A stretch of DNA of 64,000 bases from Schoenoplectus triqueter (taxonomy: Eukaryota; Streptophyta; Magnoliopsida; Poales; Cyperaceae). Under the pieces are notes generated by a model. That model had not been told where the DNA came from. It was given only the letters and a program-made list of their open reading frames with translations, and searched no databases. Positions 61,501-64,000 of the stretch are shown here, piece after piece. Position 1 is the stretch's first letter. Each line of letters begins with the position of its first letter. The translations under genes and the position numbers were made by a program. The DNA is taken from NCBI GenBank assembly GCA_964058805.1, contig CAXKVV010000081.1:1-64000 (forward strand), in the 5' to 3' direction.

Positions 61501-64000
61501 TTTGCCTTTATCCTGGACCTTGTCCTTTCCTTTATCGGAATCCTTGGGAGCCTGTCTCTCGGGTATATAAGTCCCGGACCGGAGTACGGCTTTACATTCT
61601 TCATTTTTGGTCCCAGAGGTGCTTGCCTCCCCTTCGTCATTTAGGAAGAACATCTCCTCTAAGGTTGGCATATCTTCGTCGTGAGAAGAGTATACCATGT
61701 TGCACGAAGCACCCCAGATCTCTTCGCTTTCTTCTTTATTCACTTCTTCATCTACATCTTCTTTCCTTTGATCTAGGGTTAACTTCTCCCAGTCTTCTTT
61801 GGAGATGAAGTGTTGAAGGGTAATCGCCTCGGGACTGCCCTGTTCACATTCTTCTATTTTGTTCTTTTTGGACTTATTGCTTCTATGCTTCTTTCTTTTC
61901 TTAAGAACCTGGTCCTGGCTCTGGTCCACCTTATAATATACCCTGTGTTTTGGTGGGACCACTGGCGTGATGTCATCTTTCCATCTCATGCCGGGTTCTT
62001 TCTTAAGAGCCTTAAGCATTTTAATCGACTTCTTCGATAAGTGTGTAGTCCATTGTTCTTCCTGGTTTTCACTTAATTGTTCCGGGATCTTCTCTTTTTC
62101 GTGAGAGATCATATTGGCCTGTTCATGGGCCGATGGGCTTTGCAAGAACCCTTTGGGTAAAGTAATTTCACCGTTTTTGTACGCCTTTTCGACCCAATCT
62201 TTGAAGACCCAGCAATCTTCAATTGCGTGCCCTAGTACTCTGTGGTATGGGCAGAAGTTGGGTTCATCTGATTTATCGGCATCTTCGGGGCGTTTACTGG
62301 CCGGTAGGGCTAGACCATTCTTTAATGCTCCTCTGAAGATTTGGGCAACTTTATCTTTTCTGAAGGAGTACGGCTTAGATTTCTTTTGTTTGAGGGATTC
62401 AAAACTCCGTGAACTCCCTACTGTATTGGGCCTAGGTCCCTTATTGTAATTGTTGCCATTTGTGCCACTGCCGCCTTGGGTATCGGCGTTGGCGACCATC
62501 TTATCTTTTAGCGAGGTGAATGCCACTTTAGTCTCGGCTCGGGTTCCTCGTTGCGGCCTATTATTCATAAAGTTCGGCGCTATGTGCGGTGACATCCTTT
62601 CCATATTGGATACCGATCTGAGCAAGTCTTTGAACGTGTTGACTTTTGTCACACCAAGAAGCATGCCCATCCACCCGTCAATATTTTTCATGATTAGGTT
62701 GACGGCCTCATCTTCGGTTAATGTGCGGTCGCATTTAATGCTGAGGTTCCGCCATCTATTGATAAAATCTGTCATTGACTCCCCTTTCTTGGGTTTAGTG
62801 CTCGCCAGATCGGCTATGTTTATTTTGTCAGACACCATGACAAATCGCGCCCTGAACGAGTCTGCCATCTCGTCCCAGGTCCTGATGCTGTTGTTTTCTA
62901 ATGAATAATACCATTGGAAAGCGGTTCCCACTAGGCTCTGAGGGAATTGTCTTAACAACAGTGCATCATTGCCGCCCGTGTTGCCGCACGAGGCTACAAA
63001 ATGGGCCAGGTGTTGTTCGGGGTTTAGGTCTTTATTGCCTTCCCCTGAGAAGGTCCTGAAACGGGGGATCACATACCCTTTAGGATATTCTTCTAAATCA
63101 TATATGGCAGGGTATGGATGTCCACAGTTTTTAACGGGAGGGATAGCGTATCCACCTCCAGCTATTTGCATTTGCTGGGCAATCATGGCTTGAATCTCTT
63201 TCCGGGATATCCCCGTTGGTTCAGCCTCCACATCTATTATTCTATGTGGATGGGGTTTAGAATCGACAGGTTGTTTTCCCTTATGATTGCTTTTGGTACT
63301 GTGGACCCCTTCTTGACGGGAGCTACCAGCTTTGAAATTGGCGTCTTGTGATTCTTGCAATGATTTGACCGCCTTAATTAATTCTTCGTTTTGTTTTAGC
63401 ATGGTAGCAATTAGCTCCCGTTGCCTAATCAGCTCTTCGTCCCGTGCCTCGATGTGGCCTTTTAGTATTTCAATTTCATCGATAGGCACTTCGGGACGTG
63501 TTTCAACGTCATCTTCGTTATCGAAGAAGTCAGGGTTTTCGTTGTGGTCTTCCCCTTCCCTGCTATTGCCCTCGGGGTTGACTCTCTTGGGAGGTCTCCC
63601 TTTTCTACCATTATTTTTGTTGGTATTGGTGACGTGAGCTTGATTAGGCGGGGACTGATCATCCTGGGTCATATTCACCTCAGCATCAGTATCCGGATCG
63701 GTATCGTAACTTATACTGATGGTGTTGACTGAGAAGTGCTCTTCATGGCGAGCGGTTCTTCTCTCCTTCTTTGCTTGGTCAGGGGCAGTTATTTTTAAGT
63801 TGTTGAGTGGTATTCTCGAGCCTAATCGGCTGAATACACTCTTCTGACCTAGGCGGTTGAACACACTCTCGGGCGGAGCGTTGAATTTGCCGGCCTTGCT
63901 GGGTTGGGCTTGAGACTGGGATTTTATTGGCTGGGAACCCTTCGGGACCCACACCTGCTGGGTGCTAGGTGTTGCCTCTGGTATAAACCTCCTCGGGTTC
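58297..64000 (-). CDS. Gag-protease polyprotein fused in frame to the integrase tail, 5'-partial
   Basis: One minus-strand frame stays open from the window edge to a TAG at 58299-58297, over 1900 codons. No credible ATG start is visible: the frame continues upstream of 63954 past position 64000, so the N-terminus is missing. Numbering residues from 63954, a coiled coil lies at about 155-202, the Gag domain at 290-450, a CHHC knuckle at 568-581 and a lysine-rich KKRKKHRSNKSKKNK at about 684. The aspartic protease VDAGSS has its aspartate at 933, with LLGRPWLHS downstream. Four acidic SEEE-type motifs lie at 1079-1203, a second coiled coil at about 1250-1305 and a second knuckle at 1394-1407. 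A pre-RT segment ends ENPR at 1695, followed directly by the integrase end. RT and RNase H are absent. Gag forms the particle and the protease matures the polyprotein; with this gene alone the element cannot copy itself. Confidence 0.85.
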   Translation of the reverse strand, partial: NPRRFIPEATPSTQQVWVPKGSQPIKSQSQAQPSKAGKFNAPPESVFNRLGQKSVFSRLGSRIPLNNLKITAPDQAKKERRTARHEEHFSVNTISISYDTDPDTDAEVNMTQDDQSPPNQAHVTNTNKNNGRKGRPPKRVNPEGNSREGEDHNENPDFFDNEDDVETRPEVPIDEIEILKGHIEARDEELIRQRELIATMLKQNEELIKAVKSLQESQDANFKAGSSRQEGVHSTKSNHKGKQPVDSKPHPHRIIDVEAEPTGISRKEIQAMIAQQMQIAGGGYAIPPVKNCGHPYPAIYDLEEYPKGYVIPRFRTFSGEGNKDLNPEQHLAHFVASCGNTGGNDALLLRQFPQSLVGTAFQWYYSLENNSIRTWDEMADSFRARFVMVSDKINIADLASTKPKKGESMTDFINRWRNLSIKCDRTLTEDEAVNLIMKNIDGWMGMLLGVTKVNTFKDLLRSVSNMERMSPHIAPNFMNNRPQRGTRAETKVAFTSLKDKMVANADTQGGSGTNGNNYNKGPRPNTVGSSRSFESLKQKKSKPYSFRKDKVAQIFRGALKNGLALPASKRPEDADKSDEPNFCPYHRVLGHAIEDCWVFKDWVEKAYKNGEITLPKGFLQSPSAHEQANMISHEKEKIPEQLSENQEEQWTTHLSKKSIKMLKALKKEPGMRWKDDITPVVPPKHRVYYKVDQSQDQVLKKRKKHRSNKSKKNKIEECEQGSPEAITLQHFISKEDWEKLTLDQRKEDVDEEVNKEESEEIWGASCNMVYSSHDEDMPTLEEMFFLNDEGEASTSGTKNEECKAVLRSGTYIPERQAPKDSDKGKDKVQDKGKEAESLSKNPERTRSTGEEYNVLAHLRKIPALLSIFDALMMSQDLREVLIQALQDPEKYKSYFVEQNMQEALFTAKRAACINFTDDDLLIGTVDHNRPLYITGNCGGQKIGRILVDAGSSINIMPLKTLKTITLDVKNLSDEKVIIHGFNQNSQKALGAITLNLQCGSLRAPTKFYVIDAETSYRALLGRPWLHSNQVIPSTLHQCLKYIENGKQKRIDGDVKPFGVHEIKFNDAQYFLPKSAVAPSRPMTKAGQKPFSKGPKFDTSSGEEEEVKFNIKPRGARAQRPGRKSGEEATFRFKQVAAYKAQIKPSEIKSSDSEEEVIFNFKPANTPQIQIIEATSREDSEDSDDSGDTTSGEESGHDRQPWEEESDEEIIYHILKKPYKGPETDNESEESYMINTGPGSGRDNPVRPRPINEERSWRENFEGRVWNAIDEIRHQVENNRREVSEQWEVMQDIKTQHNEIMIMIENLQTAIYNSELLKEVTSEPRSGTPERQAPDSGKRVIVIVDESKGEETKAKQSTVMQTLKVKKSKPYSFLKNKTARIFEQALKSGLTLPVCKRPADMERTGEGEFCPYHRILGHTIEECWVFKDLIEEGHRNGTIQLPKSFQQDPAPHNLNNKGKGVAYTISHTPVPSKPKVARRKPIKEIYRSNSVMNIEIEEEMAALEITVVPERHFKDLIPREVNHIQTLKTFVVPAKVERIKGKTIIHKAIIFYQSDSTQSLKNPDHNTWKKWVIEQESENATSDDAASHPFGKELYKLAKRAKCLRDISKAEAKRFDELWNGGQNKVLGLDGKIKYTRGLGYNCDDAACFEGSLNGYRMEESCCMTSVEMPDNETEEDNTPVLKNALKQLKKEPNTVDELAEINLGTEENPRANGLAEAFNKTLINIMKKTVDGNQRDWDNRLQEALWAYRTTYRTPTQATPYSLAFGVEAVLPLEVELPSLRVAMQNDMTMDECQQLRLDELDAMDKKRLIAQQNLEIYQAKMARAYDKMARVRAFQQGELVLVLKRPIIGRHIGPKFSPNWEGPYIIEKVYEGGAYQLIDHEGERPMPPINGRYLKKYYT
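58666..58869 (-). other. Remnant of the integrase core with the catalytic glutamate
   Basis: ANGLAEAFNKTLINIMKK is the part of the Ty3/gypsy integrase core that holds the third catalytic residue of the D,D-35-E triad (glutamate codon 58852-58854). LWAYRTTYRTPTQATPYSL and FGVEAVLPLEVELPS follow as in intact elements. The zinc-binding N-terminus and both catalytic aspartates are missing, so no integrase activity is expected. Confidence 0.85.
58867..58872 (-). other. In-frame deletion junction: RT, RNase H and integrase core lost
   Basis: Residue 1695 (R) ends INLGTEENPR, which in intact Tat-lineage elements stands shortly before reverse transcriptase. Residue 1696 (A) starts ANGLAEAFNK, from late in the integrase core. 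The two normally lie far apart, so several kb were removed in a multiple of three bases. The frame is open on both sides. Confidence 0.82.
59734..59775 (-). other. Zinc knuckle 2, duplicated downstream of the protease
   Basis: CPYHRILGHTIEEC followed by WVFKDL repeats knuckle 1 with the same spacing. The similarity extends upstream: KKSKPYSF, IFEQALKSGLTLP and KRPADM mirror KKSKPYSF, IFRGALKNGLALP and KRPEDA of the first copy. Downstream NGTIQLPKSFQQ mirrors NGEITLPKGFLQ. A second nucleocapsid-like segment behind the protease is unusual in order. Confidence 0.85.
60345..60718 (-). other. Four copies of an acidic SEEE-F-KP motif in the polyprotein
   Basis: Within residues 1079-1203: SSGEEEEVKFNIKP, KSGEEATFRFKQ, SSDSEEEVIFNFKP and ESDEEIIYHILKKP. 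Each has a Ser/Asp/Glu cluster followed by hydrophobic residues and a lysine. The serines followed by acidic residues resemble casein kinase 2 sites. No known domain is recognised. Confidence 0.6.
60835..61242 (-). other. Aspartic protease domain
   Basis: ILVDAGSSINIMPLKTL carries the catalytic aspartate (codon 61156-61158) in a DAG triad in place of the usual DSG/DTG. About 70 residues later RALLGRPWLHS and VIPSTLHQCLKY match the region after the protease flap in Tat-lineage elements. D-A-G is found in some retropepsins, so the domain is probably active, but this is untested. Confidence 0.82.
62212..62253 (-). other. Zinc knuckle 1 (C-X2-H-X4-H-X4-C)
   Basis: CPYHRVLGHAIEDC followed by WVFKDW. 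Spacing is that of the classic retroviral CCHC knuckle but with histidine in place of the second cysteine, a variant I associate with plant Ty3/gypsy elements. It follows Gag, as a nucleocapsid domain should. Confidence 0.85.
62605..63090 (-). other. Retrotransposon Gag domain
   Basis: Motifs typical of plant Ty3/gypsy Gag appear in order: IPRFRTFSGEGNKDLNPEQH, LLRQFPQSLVGTAFQWYYSL, TWDEMADSFRARF, ESMTDFINRWRNLSIKCDRT and LTEDEAVNLIMKNIDGWM. These match the capsid-like retrotrans_gag family and its usual length of about 160 residues. It appears intact. Confidence 0.88.

Larger units (their letters stand above)
45638..64000 (-). mobile_element. Tat/Ogre-like Ty3/gypsy retrotransposon, non-autonomous, partial
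   Basis: The minus strand carries, in order from the right edge, a Ty3/gypsy Gag domain, a CHHC zinc knuckle, an aspartic protease, a pre-RT segment and an integrase tail. A plus-strand PMD gene, a candidate polypurine tract and a probable 3' LTR follow, ending inside the satellite. Extra reading frames between pol and the 3' LTR, in either orientation, are known for plant Tat-lineage elements. The 5' LTR, primer binding site and start of gag lie beyond the window. RT, RNase H and two of the three integrase catalytic residues are absent. That all parts belong to one element is inference from order and orientation; a nested insertion cannot be excluded without the right flank. Confidence 0.62.

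Noticed and set aside
58802..63732. Plus-strand open frames opposite the gag-protease gene
   Set aside because: All lie inside the long minus-strand frame that carries recognisable domains; they are its antisense shadows.

Overview
The window reads as nuclear DNA of a flowering plant. It contains a very homogeneous AT-rich satellite array joined to a Ty3/gypsy LTR retrotransposon of Tat/Ogre type, and a gene for a plant mobile domain (PMD) protein with short T-rich plant-type introns. I see no bacterial operons, rRNA, tRNA or CRISPR. The species cannot be named from the sequence.

Region 1 (1-45639) is one head-to-tail satellite array and holds no genes. Its basic monomer is 179-184 bp. Sixteen diverged monomers form a 2923-bp higher-order repeat (HOR). 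Fifteen complete HOR copies plus a truncated sixteenth are present. Copies differ from each other at only a handful of positions, whereas monomers inside one copy differ widely. This is the organisation known from primate alpha-satellite and some plant centromeric satellites. A centromeric role here is inference.

Region 2 (about 45638-64000, running off the right edge) is best read as one large retrotransposon on the minus strand, inserted into monomer 10 of the last HOR copy. From left to right: (a) a probable 3' LTR of about 6 kb (45638-51643), with its own internal subrepeats, an (ATT)n-rich core and a candidate minus-strand TATA box; (b) a candidate polypurine tract (51644-51659); (c) a PMD gene on the PLUS strand, antisense to the element (open frame from 52852, first ATG 53131, stop 56533), that I could assemble into six exons with five introns, all in phase 1; (d) a 1.76-kb spacer with a 265-bp tandem duplication and a 38-T run; (e) a long minus-strand gag-protease reading frame (58297 to beyond 64000). 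In that frame reverse transcriptase, RNase H and most of integrase are missing, yet the frame stays open and fuses the pre-RT segment directly to the end of the integrase.

How the parts fit: the element looks non-autonomous. It keeps Gag, an aspartic protease and the integrase tail, but would need RT, RNase H and integrase catalysis from a relative. The PMD gene and gag frame are tail to tail. Because the PMD gene is antisense to the element's own transcript, its introns cannot be spliced from the genomic RNA and so could survive retrotransposition. The most interesting items are the 16-mer HOR with two monomer classes, the intron-containing antisense PMD gene, and the in-frame loss of the polymerase region.
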